A stretch of 64,000 nt of DNA from Fibrobacter succinogenes (GCA_902779055.1 CACZAD010000035.1:30161-94160), one strand, 5' to 3'; counted from the first letter of the stretch, positions 33,560 to 42,826 are shown. Notes: generated from the sequence alone by a model not told the origin. Translations and numbers: made by a program.

Positions 33560-34397
33560 GTTGTAAAGGTAACAAAAGTAAACGTCTAGTCCGTTCCGGT
33601 TCGATAAAGAACGTCGCGACGCCAACCACAGTCATCGAATTAAAAAGGGAATGGAGTACTGCACTCGCCGTCATAAAGAAGCCAAAGCTTTCCATATGAA
33701 GCGCATGGAACGACATCCCAAAAACTTGGACAATCATCAGCAATGCACACGACATCAAGATATACGTGTTCTTTTTCACCAGTGCAAAAATTCCCGCCAG
33801 AACCGCCACAAAATTGAACAAAGCCACGAACAAAATGGACCAGCGCCCCACTATCATCCCCGCAGTTCCGCCAATCCCACTTACAAGGAAATATATCGCG
33901 CAAAAACGGTACAGGCCTAAATTGAAGCTATGTTGAACAGCTGCTGGAACGCTTTCTTCGGCACGCTTTTTAGGAGCGACAAAGAACGCCGCCACAACAG
34001 CAACAAGGTTAGCGTTAAAAACCATAGCAATCACAGCACCGGCAGAAATCTGAAGTCCCGCTAAACAATTAAGAAAGGCCGGCCACGCGACAATCCAAAC
34101 AACCATCAGTACCGCCAGAATTTTCAAGGCTTTCACGCTCTTTTTGACAAGCGCAAATACTCCCAACGACAAGGCAATCACAACGGCCAAAGTTCCCAGC
34201 GCAAACGGGACGAGGACACCCGACGCAATCAACAGTCCGCCCGTTCCAAGCAAATCTTCAAACGACGAATTCGTAAGCGCGCTCCACAGTGAAGCCAATT
34301 CACCGCTATGCCCAGCCAAAAGCAGCATATTGGTAATAAAGCCGAGTATGTTCACAATAAATATTACGGCACAAACCCTGAGCAAAGCGAGATTCAT
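33537..34397 (-). CDS. Polytopic membrane protein with internal duplication
   Basis: 286 residues with about eight hydrophobic spans. The two halves look alike: each opens with a Leu-rich LxxLRxCAVIFIVN or LGLYRFCAIYFLVS span and ends with a VGVFALVKKSVK / AGIFALVKKNTY type turn followed by further spans, pointing to internal duplication. There is no transporter signature that I recognise. It is encoded upstream of and overlapping the macro-domain gene. Confidence 0.72.
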   Translation of the reverse strand: MNLALLRVCAVIFIVNILGFITNMLLLAGHSGELASLWSALTNSSFEDLLGTGGLLIASGVLVPFALGTLAVVIALSLGVFALVKKSVKALKILAVLMVVWIVAWPAFLNCLAGLQISAGAVIAMVFNANLVAVVAAFFVAPKKRAEESVPAAVQHSFNLGLYRFCAIYFLVSGIGGTAGMIVGRWSILFVALFNFVAVLAGIFALVKKNTYILMSCALLMIVQVFGMSFHALHMESFGFFMTASAVLHSLFNSMTVVGVATFFIEPERTRRLLLLPLQHAFKNRS

Positions 34398-34438
34398 AAC
34401 TCCCCTATTTCATTTGATAAATAACAAATTCGTTCTAA

Positions 34439-34482
34439 AAATACAAAAAAACGGCCCGGATTTCATTCCGAGTCGTTTTTGA
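34439..34482. terminator. Imperfect bidirectional hairpin terminator
   Basis: AACGGCCCGGA ... TCCGAGTCGTT with T-runs on both strands, between lysC and the membrane-protein gene. It probably ends the lysC transcript. Confidence 0.6.
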
Positions 34483-34607
34483 AATTGGCTGGATTCTTCG
34501 CGTAAGGAGGTGCCCTCCCCATACGCGGATCATGCTCACATAAGTGCTAAAGCACTAAGTGATCAAAGAGCTCAGTGGCGGGCATGACAATCGCGCGTTA
34601 TATTAAG

Positions 34608-34623
34608 CGGGGCGTGCCCCGCC
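34608..34623. terminator. Short GC hairpin just after lysC
   Basis: Perfect GCGGGGC-GT-GCCCCGC, 5 nt past the lysC stop. No proper T-run follows on the minus strand, so it may be an RNA-stability stem. The rest of 34483-34607 holds AGTGCT-AA-AGCACT and no gene. Confidence 0.45.
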
Positions 34624-34628
34624 ATTTT

Positions 34629-35948
34629 TTACTTCACGAAGGCGGCGTAGATGGCCTTGATGGCCTTCTCGGTATCGGCTTCGTCAACACCAGTGATGAT
34701 GTTGATCTGGGAAGAACCCTGGTCGATAATGCGGACGTTCACCTTGCTTTCTGCGAGAGCCGTAAAGAGCTTTGCAGCAACACCGATCTTGTTCGTCATG
34801 CCGTGACCCACGGTAGCGATAAGAGCGATGCCCGGGAAGATCTTGATACGGTCCGGACGCATCTGCTGTGTGATGTCTTCGAGGACAACGTCCTGCACGG
34901 CGTCGAGAGCCTTGGAATCCACGACGATGCTCATGGAGTCAATAGCGCTCGGGCAGAGTTCGTAGGAGAGTCCTTCGCTTTCGAGAACGGCCAAGACGCG
35001 GCGGCCAAAGCCAACTTCCTTGTTCATCATGGACTTTTCGATGTAGATCATCGAGAAGCCCTTGCGGCCTGCAACACCCGTGATCGGGAGCTTTGCGCTT
35101 TCCGGAGTCGGGCCAATGATGGTGCCGGCATCTTCCGGGCGGTTCGTGTTGCGGATGTTGATAGGAATCTTCTTGGCGCGGCACGGAGCGATGGATTCGT
35201 CGTGGAGCACGCTTGCACCGGAGTATGCGAGTTCGCGAATTTCGCGGTAGCTCACATATTCGATCGGAAGCGGATTTTCGACGATGCGCGGGTCAGCCAT
35301 AAGCATGCCCGAAACGTCGGTCCAGTTTTCGTACTTGGCAGCGTCAATACCGTTAGCAAGGATAGCGCCAGTGATATCGGAACCGCCACGGCTGAAGGTC
35401 TTCACTTCGCCACGGAGGTTGGAACCATAGAAGCCCGGCAACACATAGAGCTGGTTTTCGTCGCCGAGGACCTTTGCAATTTCTTCGTAGGTCCTCGGAG
35501 CAATGCGATACTTGTCATCGAAAGTGATAAGCGGGTAGCTATCGACGAAGTTTGCACCGAGGTACTTGGCCATGAGACGAGCGCAGAGGAATTCGCCGCG
35601 GCTCACGAGGAAGTCGGTGCTCACGGATTCCGGATGGTTCTTGAGCTTGTCTTCGAGACTATCGAGGTCTTCGGTAAGCTTGTCTTCAAGACCCAAATCC
35701 TTGCAGATTTCGTCATAGCGCTGACGGATCAAGTTCCACGGAGTCGAAAAGTCGAGTCCCTTGGAAGCGAGGTCGTATGTGCTGTAGAGGAGGTCGGTCA
35801 GTTTGGTTTCTTTCGGGTTACGCTTGCCCGGAGCAGAAACGACGATGACTTTGCGGTTCTTGTCGCTTTCGACAATGGCCTTGATTTTCTTGAACTGACC
35901 TGCATCGGCAACGGAAGAGCCGCCGAACTTACAAACGATTCTAGACAT
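34629..35948 (-). CDS. lysC: Aspartate kinase
   Basis: This enzyme phosphorylates aspartate, the first step to lysine, threonine and methionine. It has 439 residues, a monofunctional aspartokinase. The catalytic domain shows IVCKFGGSSVADAGQFKKI at the start, FLVSRGEFLCARLMA, and SRGGSDITGAILANGIDAAK with YENWTDVSGMLMADPRIV. Two C-terminal ACT domains for allosteric feedback include ITGVAGRKGFSMIYIEKSMM and GIALIATVGHGMTNKIGVAA. The start at 35948 was chosen because AGGAAC lies 5-10 nt upstream. A long GC-rich leader precedes it. Confidence 0.94.
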   Translation of the reverse strand: MSRIVCKFGGSSVADAGQFKKIKAIVESDKNRKVIVVSAPGKRNPKETKLTDLLYSTYDLASKGLDFSTPWNLIRQRYDEICKDLGLEDKLTEDLDSLEDKLKNHPESVSTDFLVSRGEFLCARLMAKYLGANFVDSYPLITFDDKYRIAPRTYEEIAKVLGDENQLYVLPGFYGSNLRGEVKTFSRGGSDITGAILANGIDAAKYENWTDVSGMLMADPRIVENPLPIEYVSYREIRELAYSGASVLHDESIAPCRAKKIPINIRNTNRPEDAGTIIGPTPESAKLPITGVAGRKGFSMIYIEKSMMNKEVGFGRRVLAVLESEGLSYELCPSAIDSMSIVVDSKALDAVQDVVLEDITQQMRPDRIKIFPGIALIATVGHGMTNKIGVAAKLFTALAESKVNVRIIDQGSSQINIITGVDEADTEKAIKAIYAAFVK

Positions 35949-36160
35949 TTTGTTCCTTTGGGCCACCAAACCTCTCAGCTTCGAGCGCAACCGCTTTCCT
36001 CGCGATTGTCGTGCCCAAGCCTACCCATCTGGCCAGCCACTTGGTTTTTGTGCAATGTAGCAGCGGCACTTTACCGCCGCGGGGCACAATGTAGAAATTT
36101 AAAATGCGACTGGCTAGGGGGCAAACAACGTCTAAAAAAGCCCCATTTACTATATTCAAC
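35949..36160 (-). promoter_or_regulatory. Candidate structured leader of lysC
   Basis: On the minus strand this GC-rich leader offers nested stems: GTGCC(C) paired with (G)GGCAC about 80 nt apart, an inner GCGGC/GCCGC hairpin, and CCAAG ... CTTGG enclosing TGGC-TG-GCCA. It lacks the conserved segments of the lysine riboswitch that I know. A 74-codon frame crosses it and may be accidental. A TATAGT box lies near 36145. Confidence 0.4.
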
Positions 36161-36198
36161 TCCATAAAGAACAGTGTTTTAGGAAAAAGGAGAAAATC

Positions 36199-37311
36199 AT
36201 GAAGTACACCTTGCTTACGGCAGTGGCATCCGCATTCCTCATCGCCGCCTGCAGCGAAGAAAACCCGTCAGGCGCCATTACCGTCCCCAACGACGACCCC
36301 AATACGGCAACAGGAACCCTTTACGTCGACGAATCGCAGCACCTGCTGGTCACTACTTTTCGAAACGTCCACGGGAACAGTTGCAGGCTGGAAGACAACA
36401 ACCTGATCTGGAAGAGCATAGAAAAAGACGCCATAACAGATTCTTCCGAATACGAATTCATCGGCGATACGCTAGTCCTCTATGATTATTACGAAGGCAC
36501 AAGCGACAACTACGGCGACCTGTACGTGGGTGGCACGGCAGGCAACATTTACGGGACCTGGGTCTATACCGGCTACGAACGCAACAGACAGACTGGCGAA
36601 CAGGAACGCCATACAAACACGCGCTACGTGACCCGAACCTACACATACGCTCCTGGAAAAGTGACCATCAGTGTCGAATACCATATGGATCTCTACGTCG
36701 CCGACGAACAGGAGAGAGGCTACATGGAATCGAGCTTCATGGCGGAACTGTATGGCTACCTGACCGGCAGGAGCCACATGGATGATGTCATCTACGTCAT
36801 GGACAACGAAGACCAGGCAAGCAGCATCGCCCTAAGCATTGAAACAAACGGCGTTCAGATTATCGAAGGCACCAAGACAAACCAGACCTTCAAAATTAAA
36901 GACAAGACATACACCGTGACCGTCAAGAAAGCGGAAACTACACTCCACTTTTCCGGACGCACCAACCGCGAGGTCAACCTCGAAGTGACCGACGGCACCA
37001 CCGTCTGCAGCAGCTACGCCATCTACAGGACGGCAGACGAGAATATCTGCAAAACGGAGAACCTTGAATATTTCAAGGTCTACGATGACGAAGATGAAGA
37101 CGGCAACACGTTCTACTACGTATCGACATACAAGAACACAAACCACGAAGCTTTCAAGGAATGCCTCAGCGGCATCGCGCTGCCAATCACGAACGTACCC
37201 GATCTAAACCTGACGAAAAAGGCAACCACCCCAGCAACCACCCCAAAATCCGGTTACGATGACCACGTGGAAAGGCTCAACCAAAAACTGTTGGGATACA
37301 TCGAGAAATGA
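36199..37311 (+). CDS. Secreted lipoprotein of unknown function
   Basis: 370 residues, with AAGGAG upstream of the ATG. The signal peptide ends in the lipobox IAAC followed by SEENPSG, so it is lipid-anchored. The body is rich in Thr, Tyr and acidic residues, and beta-strand patterns dominate (TRYVTRTYTYAPGKVTISVE, FKIKDKTYTVTVKKAETTLH). Three or four cysteines may form disulfides. A Pro-Thr linker (ATTPATTPKSG) precedes a short helical tail. I do not recognise the family. It has its own terminator and no operon partners. Confidence 0.75.
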   Translation: MKYTLLTAVASAFLIAACSEENPSGAITVPNDDPNTATGTLYVDESQHLLVTTFRNVHGNSCRLEDNNLIWKSIEKDAITDSSEYEFIGDTLVLYDYYEGTSDNYGDLYVGGTAGNIYGTWVYTGYERNRQTGEQERHTNTRYVTRTYTYAPGKVTISVEYHMDLYVADEQERGYMESSFMAELYGYLTGRSHMDDVIYVMDNEDQASSIALSIETNGVQIIEGTKTNQTFKIKDKTYTVTVKKAETTLHFSGRTNREVNLEVTDGTTVCSSYAIYRTADENICKTENLEYFKVYDDEDEDGNTFYYVSTYKNTNHEAFKECLSGIALPITNVPDLNLTKKATTPATTPKSGYDDHVERLNQKLLGYIEK

Positions 37312-37316
37312 TCACA

Positions 37317-37338
37317 GGGCTCCGCAAGGAGCCTTTTC
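37317..37338 (+). terminator. Terminator of the lipoprotein gene
   Basis: GGCTCC-GCAA-GGAGCC followed by TTTT, 6 nt after the stop. Confidence 0.85.
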
Positions 37339-37399
37339 ATTTAAATAAAATTTTACCGAAACATTTGGCGAAAAAAGCGTGTTTATAAGTAGAGGGTCT

Positions 37400-38344
37400 A
37401 TGAAGAAACACGAACAACTAATGCTCATCGCCGCCAAATCGAACATCCCGGTCCTTTTGCAAGGGGAATCCGGCGTCGGCAAGGAAATCGCCGCCAGGTT
37501 CATCCACAAGAACAGTCCGCGGAGCAAAGGGCCATTCGTTGCACTCAACTGCGGAGCCATCGCGCGGAACCTGGCCGAGAGCCTTCTGGAAGGCGCCAAG
37601 AAAGGTTCATACACCGGAGCGTCCTACGACCAGCAGGGCATCGTGCGAGCGGCAAACGGGGGCACGCTATTCCTGGACGAGATCGGAGAAATGCCGATCG
37701 ACCTGCAAAGCAAACTGCTGCGCATTTTGCAGGAACGTTCCGTCCTCCCGCTCGGGGCGACGCAGAGCGAGCTCGTCGACTTTAGGCTCGTGTGCGCCAC
37801 GAACAGGGATCTGCAAAGCGAAATCCGGGACGGTAATTTCCGCAAGGACCTGTTTTTCAGGCTGAACGCCTTCCCCATCGTCATCCCGCCACTCCGTGAA
37901 CGCAACGACTTTGACGACATCGTCAAAAACGTATGGGCCGACATTACGGAAAGGACTTTTGCAGAACAGTTTCCGCTCCGCCACGACCAGATGGTTACGT
38001 TGTCCAAATTCAAATGGCCGGGAAACATCCGTCAGCTCAAAAACGTCCTCCAGCGCTATGCGCTGCTCAAGCAGCACGACGTCTCGCTAGATGAAGTCCT
38101 CGCCGAAGAATTTTCCAAGAGGGCGGTCAACGACTTCAATGCCATGGATCGATACCATCCGCCCCGCGCCTCCGCCCCCAACTGGGCGTTCATCGAAAAA
38201 GCACTGAGCGAGAACAACGGGAACAAATGCCGAACCGCGAGGGCGCTAAACATCAGCCGCGGATGCCTTTGCTACCAGATAAAAAAACACGAGTTCCAGG
38301 AGTGGGACTCGTGCGAGAAAATTTCAGAACGTTCGCTAGCGTAA
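37400..38344 (+). CDS. Sigma-54-dependent AAA+ activator without sensor domain
   Basis: 314 residues. ATG 37400 was chosen for its GAGGG site. The protein begins almost directly with the AAA+ domain: Walker A GESGVGKE, Walker B TLFLDEIGEMP, arginine-finger region FRKDLFFRLNAFPIVIPPLR ER, and WPGNIRQLKNVLQRYALL. The sigma-54 contact loop reads GSYTGA rather than GAFTGA. The C-terminus ends with a Fis-type helix-turn-helix (NGNKCRTARALNISRGCLCY QIKK). There is no receiver, PAS or GAF domain, so it must be controlled by expression, a partner protein, or constitutively. The target genes are unknown. Confidence 0.88.
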   Translation: MKKHEQLMLIAAKSNIPVLLQGESGVGKEIAARFIHKNSPRSKGPFVALNCGAIARNLAESLLEGAKKGSYTGASYDQQGIVRAANGGTLFLDEIGEMPIDLQSKLLRILQERSVLPLGATQSELVDFRLVCATNRDLQSEIRDGNFRKDLFFRLNAFPIVIPPLRERNDFDDIVKNVWADITERTFAEQFPLRHDQMVTLSKFKWPGNIRQLKNVLQRYALLKQHDVSLDEVLAEEFSKRAVNDFNAMDRYHPPRASAPNWAFIEKALSENNGNKCRTARALNISRGCLCYQIKKHEFQEWDSCEKISERSLA

Positions 38345-38365
38345 ATGGCGATCCGATCCTGCCGC

Positions 38366-39280
38366 CTAGAATTTCACGCCGACAGCAATGTAGTGGTTGC
38401 CGCCTTCGAACGCCGGACGCGGGCTGTAAGCGTAATCGAACACGACCATGCCAAACGTCACGCCGAGACCGCCACTAATAGCATCTTCGGTGTCCGGGCG
38501 GAAGGCATACCCCATACGGAACGAAAGCATGTCGAAGTAAACGAGTTCACCACCGATCAAAAGCTGCGCCTTGGTATCGGCACGGCGGTAAGCATCGACG
38601 GAGAGATGGACCATCCAGCGATCAAGCACCGGAATGAATCCCGTCACGCCTGCCTGGAGAGCTAACGGAGCTGCTTCCTTTACATCATCGTACTTGCTTG
38701 CAAAACCGAGATTCGTAATGCTTGCGCCAAAGGCCACATACTGGTTCACACGGAAGGAACCGCCACCATCGACCGAGAACAAGAAGCCCGTTTCGTCATC
38801 GATGGTCTGCGTCGCAAAACGTGCGGATGCAGCCCAGTTGAAAATCTTGGAACGGCTACCGAAACCCGCCAAAAGCGACCAGGCGTAAGAACCGTATTCC
38901 GAAGTCTTGAGACCGTTCTCGTCACGGCCTTCAATGTCATCGTAACCCAAAAAGTCCACCGCGAATGCGAGAGTAAACTTGTCCGCAATAGGCAGTCCGT
39001 AATAGGCCGAAACAAAATTGTCGGCTCCGCCTTCGCCAAAAATCACCTGGCTCAGGCCGAATTCAGCTTCGTTTGCGACACTCATCGCTAGCGGATTACG
39101 CGAAACTTCCGAAACGCGACCCGGATCAGCGACACCGGCTCCCGAAAGGGCTGCCGCACGCGGCGAAACCTGCATCGACAAGAACTTCATCGTCACGCCG
39201 CCCGGATCCAAATGCCAATACTCCCCGGCAAACGCAAGGGAACCTACGGTAAGCGCAAACGCAAGAAACTTTTTGAACAT
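38366..39280 (-). CDS. PorV/PorQ-like outer-membrane beta-barrel protein
   Basis: 304 residues from ATG 39280, which opens a signal peptide (MFKKFLAFALTVGSLAFAGE). The mature protein starts with LSMQVSPRAAALSGAGVADP, the typical opening of PorV/FadL-like barrels in the FCB group, and continues with alternating beta strands to a terminal aromatic HYIAVGVKF. PorV relatives take part in type IX secretion or lipid transport. Surface proteins in this window with FlgD-like or sorting-type tails would fit such a route; that link is inference. The ribosome-binding site is weak. Confidence 0.8.
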   Translation of the reverse strand: MFKKFLAFALTVGSLAFAGEYWHLDPGGVTMKFLSMQVSPRAAALSGAGVADPGRVSEVSRNPLAMSVANEAEFGLSQVIFGEGGADNFVSAYYGLPIADKFTLAFAVDFLGYDDIEGRDENGLKTSEYGSYAWSLLAGFGSRSKIFNWAASARFATQTIDDETGFLFSVDGGGSFRVNQYVAFGASITNLGFASKYDDVKEAAPLALQAGVTGFIPVLDRWMVHLSVDAYRRADTKAQLLIGGELVYFDMLSFRMGYAFRPDTEDAISGGLGVTFGMVVFDYAYSPRPAFEGGNHYIAVGVKF

Positions 39281-39307
39281 ACGGTTAATAAGATACAAAA
39301 AACTCAA

Positions 39308-39342
39308 AAGGAGATCCCCGAACGGAGTCGGGGATGACAGTC
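39308..39342. repeat. Short REP-like palindromic repeat
   Basis: GAGATCCCCGAACGGAGTCG followed by GGGATGACAG, between two minus-strand genes. Confidence 0.75.
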
Positions 39343-39351
39343 CAAAGAATG

Positions 39352-40875
39352 TTACTTCCGCCAGCCTTCCATGATCTTGAGGCATTCGGCGAGGAGTTCT
39401 GCAGAGCGGTCCTTGCCTTCGGTTTCCACGTAGCAGCGGAATTCCGGAGCGTTACCGCTCGGACGCAAGTGGATAATGTCGCCAGAATCAAATTCCATAC
39501 GGTAGCCGTCGACCTCGTTCAAGGAGACGATCTTGCCCTGGAACGTCTTGTCCTTTGCAAACTTCGAAGGCTTTGCAGCAAGAGCGCCGAACAGCTTTTC
39601 GCCGAGATTCTTTTCGCGGATTTCGGCGAGTTTGGCCTTGGACTTTTCAGTCGGGAATTCCTTGAGGCGGTCGCTCACGGTAAAGCGCTTGGGCAGCTTG
39701 CGCAAAATGTCCACAACGCACATACGTTCTTCGCGGACCATGACCATCACGGCAATCATCGGGAGGAGTGCGTCACGCGTCGGGAGGGCCTTGAGCGTAG
39801 TCGTCTTGCCGTCCGCATTCGTGCGCGTCAAATCCGTCTCAAGCAAAAAGCCGCCATTCGCTTCGTAACCTGCAACCGTGAGGCTCTTGTCGTTTGCATC
39901 GACCAGGCTTTCCATACCGGCAATCACGTAAGGGCTACCGATGCGCGTACGGCAAATCTTTTCAAAGCTACCGGACTTTTCAAGCGAAGTGTTGCAGCTC
40001 ACCGGAGTCGCGATGCGCTTGATGCCGAGAGCCTGTGCGGCCAGAATGCCAAGCACGTCGCCACGGAGCCACATGCCCACGTCGTCAGCCAAAAGCGGAC
40101 GGTCAGAATCGCCATCCGTGCTAAACACGGCGTCCACATAATCCTTGTGCGTAAATTCACGGGCGAGTTCTTCATCTTCCTTGCGGATGGCTTCGGTATC
40201 GACCGGCACAAACACGTCGCTACGGCCAAACGGCTTGACTGTTGCACCGAGGCTTTCGAGAACCTTCACCACGATGTCGCGGCCCACAGCGGAATGCTGG
40301 TAAACGCCAATCGTAAGTCCGTGCAGAGCATCGCTACCGAAAAAGTCCGGGTAACGCTTGCAGTAATTTGCTTCGGCTTCCACTTCGACCGCCGGGAGTT
40401 CCGGTGCAGCCTTCAGCATACCCTTGTCGTCAAAAAGCGCTTCGTCAAAATCGACCGACTGCGACACGATTCCCTGTTCGTCAGCCTTCGTGATTTCGCC
40501 ATTCGGGTGATTGAACTTGATACCGTTACGGTCTGCCGGAATATGGCTACCCGTCACCATAATGGTCGGCAAATGCTTGTCGATACCGTACATGGCAATC
40601 GCCGGGCTCGGGATGCGGCCGCAGTAAATCACCTTCCAGTTTGCATCGGCGCCAGCCTGCACAAGGGACTTCAAGATGCGTTCCGTACTCGGACGCAGGT
40701 CACCTGCAATCGCAATCGTATGTTCGCACTTGTAAGACGCTTCGCAGTACTTGATAAAGGAACGTGCATACACATAGCACACACGGTCGGTCATAGCGCT
40801 CACGAGACCGCGGGCACCGCTCGTACCAAACGCCACCCCGGACTGTTTCATAACATCTTGCATAGCAACGGACAT
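39352..40875 (-). CDS. Phosphomannomutase/phosphoglucomutase family enzyme
   Basis: 507 residues, alpha-D-phosphohexomutase family. The phosphoserine loop is MVTGSHIPADRNGIKF, the magnesium loop STDGDSDRP, the sugar-binding loop GYEANGGFLLET, and the phosphate-binding loop RPSGNAPEFRCYVE. It interconverts hexose 1- and 6-phosphates for polysaccharide and nucleotide-sugar synthesis. The TGSHIP form (not TASHNP) and EANGG suggest a phosphomannomutase-like subgroup, but the substrate cannot be fixed. The start MSVAMQDVMKQSG has an AGAGG site upstream. A 250-bp gap to its right (40876-41125) contains TAGGAAG-like repeats and AT-rich promoter sequence only. Confidence 0.88.
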   Translation of the reverse strand: MSVAMQDVMKQSGVAFGTSGARGLVSAMTDRVCYVYARSFIKYCEASYKCEHTIAIAGDLRPSTERILKSLVQAGADANWKVIYCGRIPSPAIAMYGIDKHLPTIMVTGSHIPADRNGIKFNHPNGEITKADEQGIVSQSVDFDEALFDDKGMLKAAPELPAVEVEAEANYCKRYPDFFGSDALHGLTIGVYQHSAVGRDIVVKVLESLGATVKPFGRSDVFVPVDTEAIRKEDEELAREFTHKDYVDAVFSTDGDSDRPLLADDVGMWLRGDVLGILAAQALGIKRIATPVSCNTSLEKSGSFEKICRTRIGSPYVIAGMESLVDANDKSLTVAGYEANGGFLLETDLTRTNADGKTTTLKALPTRDALLPMIAVMVMVREERMCVVDILRKLPKRFTVSDRLKEFPTEKSKAKLAEIREKNLGEKLFGALAAKPSKFAKDKTFQGKIVSLNEVDGYRMEFDSGDIIHLRPSGNAPEFRCYVETEGKDRSAELLAECLKIMEGWRK

Positions 40876-41125
40876 ATTAAACCTCTGTTTAGTAGGCAGC
40901 AGGAAGTAGACAGTAGGAAGGATGCAGTCATTTCAGCTGCAAAAATTCCAAACGCTCACTAAAACCGCCAAATGATTTTACATAGTAAAAGATACTAAAA
41001 ACCGTTTAACGTAATGAGGACCTCATTTCAGCAGTAAAAGAAATAGAGGAGCATAGTGATAATAATAGCAAAGAATAGAGAACACATATTTTCAATATAC
41101 ATTATCAATTTCTATATTCCCCGTC

Positions 41126-41911
41126 ATGGATAGAGCACGCCGTCGCAAATTTGGACAGAACTTTCTGGATGTCGAAACCGCCACCGCCATCGCAGGCGAC
41201 TTACCCGCCGAAGCCGGCGAATTCGTTTTAGAGATTGGTCCCGGCCACGGCGCCCTCACCGAACATTTGCTCAACCGCGGGCTGGAACTCACCGCCGTCG
41301 AAATTGACGAGCAATGCGTCGAAGTTCTGAACGAAAAGTTCAAGGACTACAAGAACTTCAACATTGTTAACATCGACTTTTTAAAGTTTGACTTGCAGGC
41401 GTTTTTAGATGCGCACGCCAAGCCGTGGGTCACCGGCAACCTGCCGTACAACGTAAGTACAGCGATTATCGCAGGGCTCATGCCGCGTTTGCACTTGACC
41501 AAGGGATTCATGGGAATGGTGCAGCTCGAAGTCGCCGAGCGCATTTGCGCCGAACCCTGCTCCAGCAATTACGGGAGCCTTTCCGTACTGGTTTCCGCAT
41601 TCGCGAACACGCAGATTTTGCGCAAGATCGGACCGGAACACTTTACGCCGAAACCAAACGTCGACAGCGCCACGATGCTTTTGACACCGCGCGAGGACGC
41701 CATCCAGGCACCTGACGGATTCTTTGACTTTGTGCGTACTGCATTCACGCAAAAGCGCAAGACACTCGCGAATTCCTTCGGTCGTAATTACGACAAGAAG
41801 AAAATCCAGGCAACCATCGAACTTTTGGACTGGCCTACGACCATCCGCGCCGAAGAACTCAGCCCCGAACAGTTCCTGAATTTCTACAAAGCTTTTAAAG
41901 ACGAACCGTAA
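41126..41911 (+). CDS. rsmA: 16S rRNA dimethyladenosine transferase
   Basis: RsmA (KsgA) dimethylates two adjacent adenosines near the 3' end of 16S rRNA. It has 261 residues, the normal length. RRRKFGQNFLDVETATAIAG is the family start, VLEIGPGHGALTEHLL the SAM-binding motif I, and VTGNLPYNVSTAII the catalytic NLPY motif. The C-terminal helical domain (FTPKPNVDSATMLL, FTQKRKTLANSF) is complete. It is the first gene after an AT-rich promoter region, and a REP-like repeat separates it from the metallo-hydrolase gene. Confidence 0.95.
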   Translation: MDRARRRKFGQNFLDVETATAIAGDLPAEAGEFVLEIGPGHGALTEHLLNRGLELTAVEIDEQCVEVLNEKFKDYKNFNIVNIDFLKFDLQAFLDAHAKPWVTGNLPYNVSTAIIAGLMPRLHLTKGFMGMVQLEVAERICAEPCSSNYGSLSVLVSAFANTQILRKIGPEHFTPKPNVDSATMLLTPREDAIQAPDGFFDFVRTAFTQKRKTLANSFGRNYDKKKIQATIELLDWPTTIRAEELSPEQFLNFYKAFKDEP

Positions 41912-41946
41912 TAACGCAAACCTATAGCAAAAAACACTCCCTTTTA

Positions 41947-41980
41947 TTGTCATCCCGGACTCCGTTCCGGGATCATCTTA
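41947..41980. repeat. Short REP-like palindromic repeat
   Basis: TTGTCATCCCGGACTCCGTT followed by CCGGGATCATC, between rsmA and the MBL-fold gene. Confidence 0.75.
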
Positions 41981-41992
41981 CACAATCACACA

Positions 41993-42826
41993 ATGATCAT
42001 CAAAATTCTCATTGACAACATCAGCGGTTCCGAAAAGCAATTAAAGGGCGAATGGGGACTTTGCGTCTACACCGAATTCAACGGCAAGCGCATTCTGCTC
42101 GACACAGGGGCCTCATCGCAATTCGCCAAGAACGCCGCACTTATGGGCATCGACATTTCCAAAATCGATGCTGGCGTCTTGAGCCACGCGCATTATGACC
42201 ACGCCGACGGCATGCAGGAATTCTTCAACAAGAGTGACCACGCCAAATTCTACTTGCGTAACGCCGCCCGCGAAAACTGCTACCACACGCACAAATTCTT
42301 AAAGTTTTTCACATACCAAGAATACATCGGCATCCGCAAAGGCACCATCAAAAAGAACGCCGACCGCATTGTATTCGTCAACGGCGACTGCGAAATTCTC
42401 CCGGGAGTCACTCTCGTCGGCCACAAGACTCCAAACCTCGATGAAATCGGCAAACGCGCCCATATGAGCGTCAAGGAAAACGGCAAGTACCACCCCGACA
42501 GCTTTGACCACGAACAAAGCCTAGTCTTCGACACACCAAAAGGCTTGTTCATCATGAACAGCTGCAGCCACGGCGGAGCCGACAACATCGTCAAGGAAAT
42601 CGAAGCGACATTCCCCGGCAAACAGATTTACGCCATCCTCGGCGGATTCCACCTTTTCCGTACGCCCGACGACCGCGTCAAAGCATTCGCCGAACGTCTC
42701 CGCGCTCTAAATGTTCAAAAAATCTACACAGGCCACTGCACGGGCCAGCGCGCCTACGAAATCTTGCACGATGTGCTCGGCGACAAGGTCGCACAAATGC
42801 ACACCGGTATGGAAATTGAAGTGTAA
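41993..42826 (+). CDS. MBL-fold metallo-hydrolase (COG1237-like)
   Basis: 277 residues. Zinc ligands are in SHAHYDHADGM (HxHxDH), NSCSHGGADN and the terminal GGFHLF and GHCTGQRAYE. The arrangement, with LLDTGASSQFAKNAALMGID and the GGFHL motif, fits the COG1237 group related to a methanopterin-synthesis phosphate synthase; in bacteria the substrate is unknown. It is cytoplasmic, with no signal peptide. The ATG follows the REP-like repeat with no strong ribosome-binding site. Confidence 0.85.
   Translation: MIIKILIDNISGSEKQLKGEWGLCVYTEFNGKRILLDTGASSQFAKNAALMGIDISKIDAGVLSHAHYDHADGMQEFFNKSDHAKFYLRNAARENCYHTHKFLKFFTYQEYIGIRKGTIKKNADRIVFVNGDCEILPGVTLVGHKTPNLDEIGKRAHMSVKENGKYHPDSFDHEQSLVFDTPKGLFIMNSCSHGGADNIVKEIEATFPGKQIYAILGGFHLFRTPDDRVKAFAERLRALNVQKIYTGHCTGQRAYEILHDVLGDKVAQMHTGMEIEV

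Noticed and set aside
35941..36165. 74-codon frame upstream of lysC
   Set aside because: It overlaps the lysC start and has no clear ribosome-binding site, so it was kept only as an alternative to the structured-leader reading.
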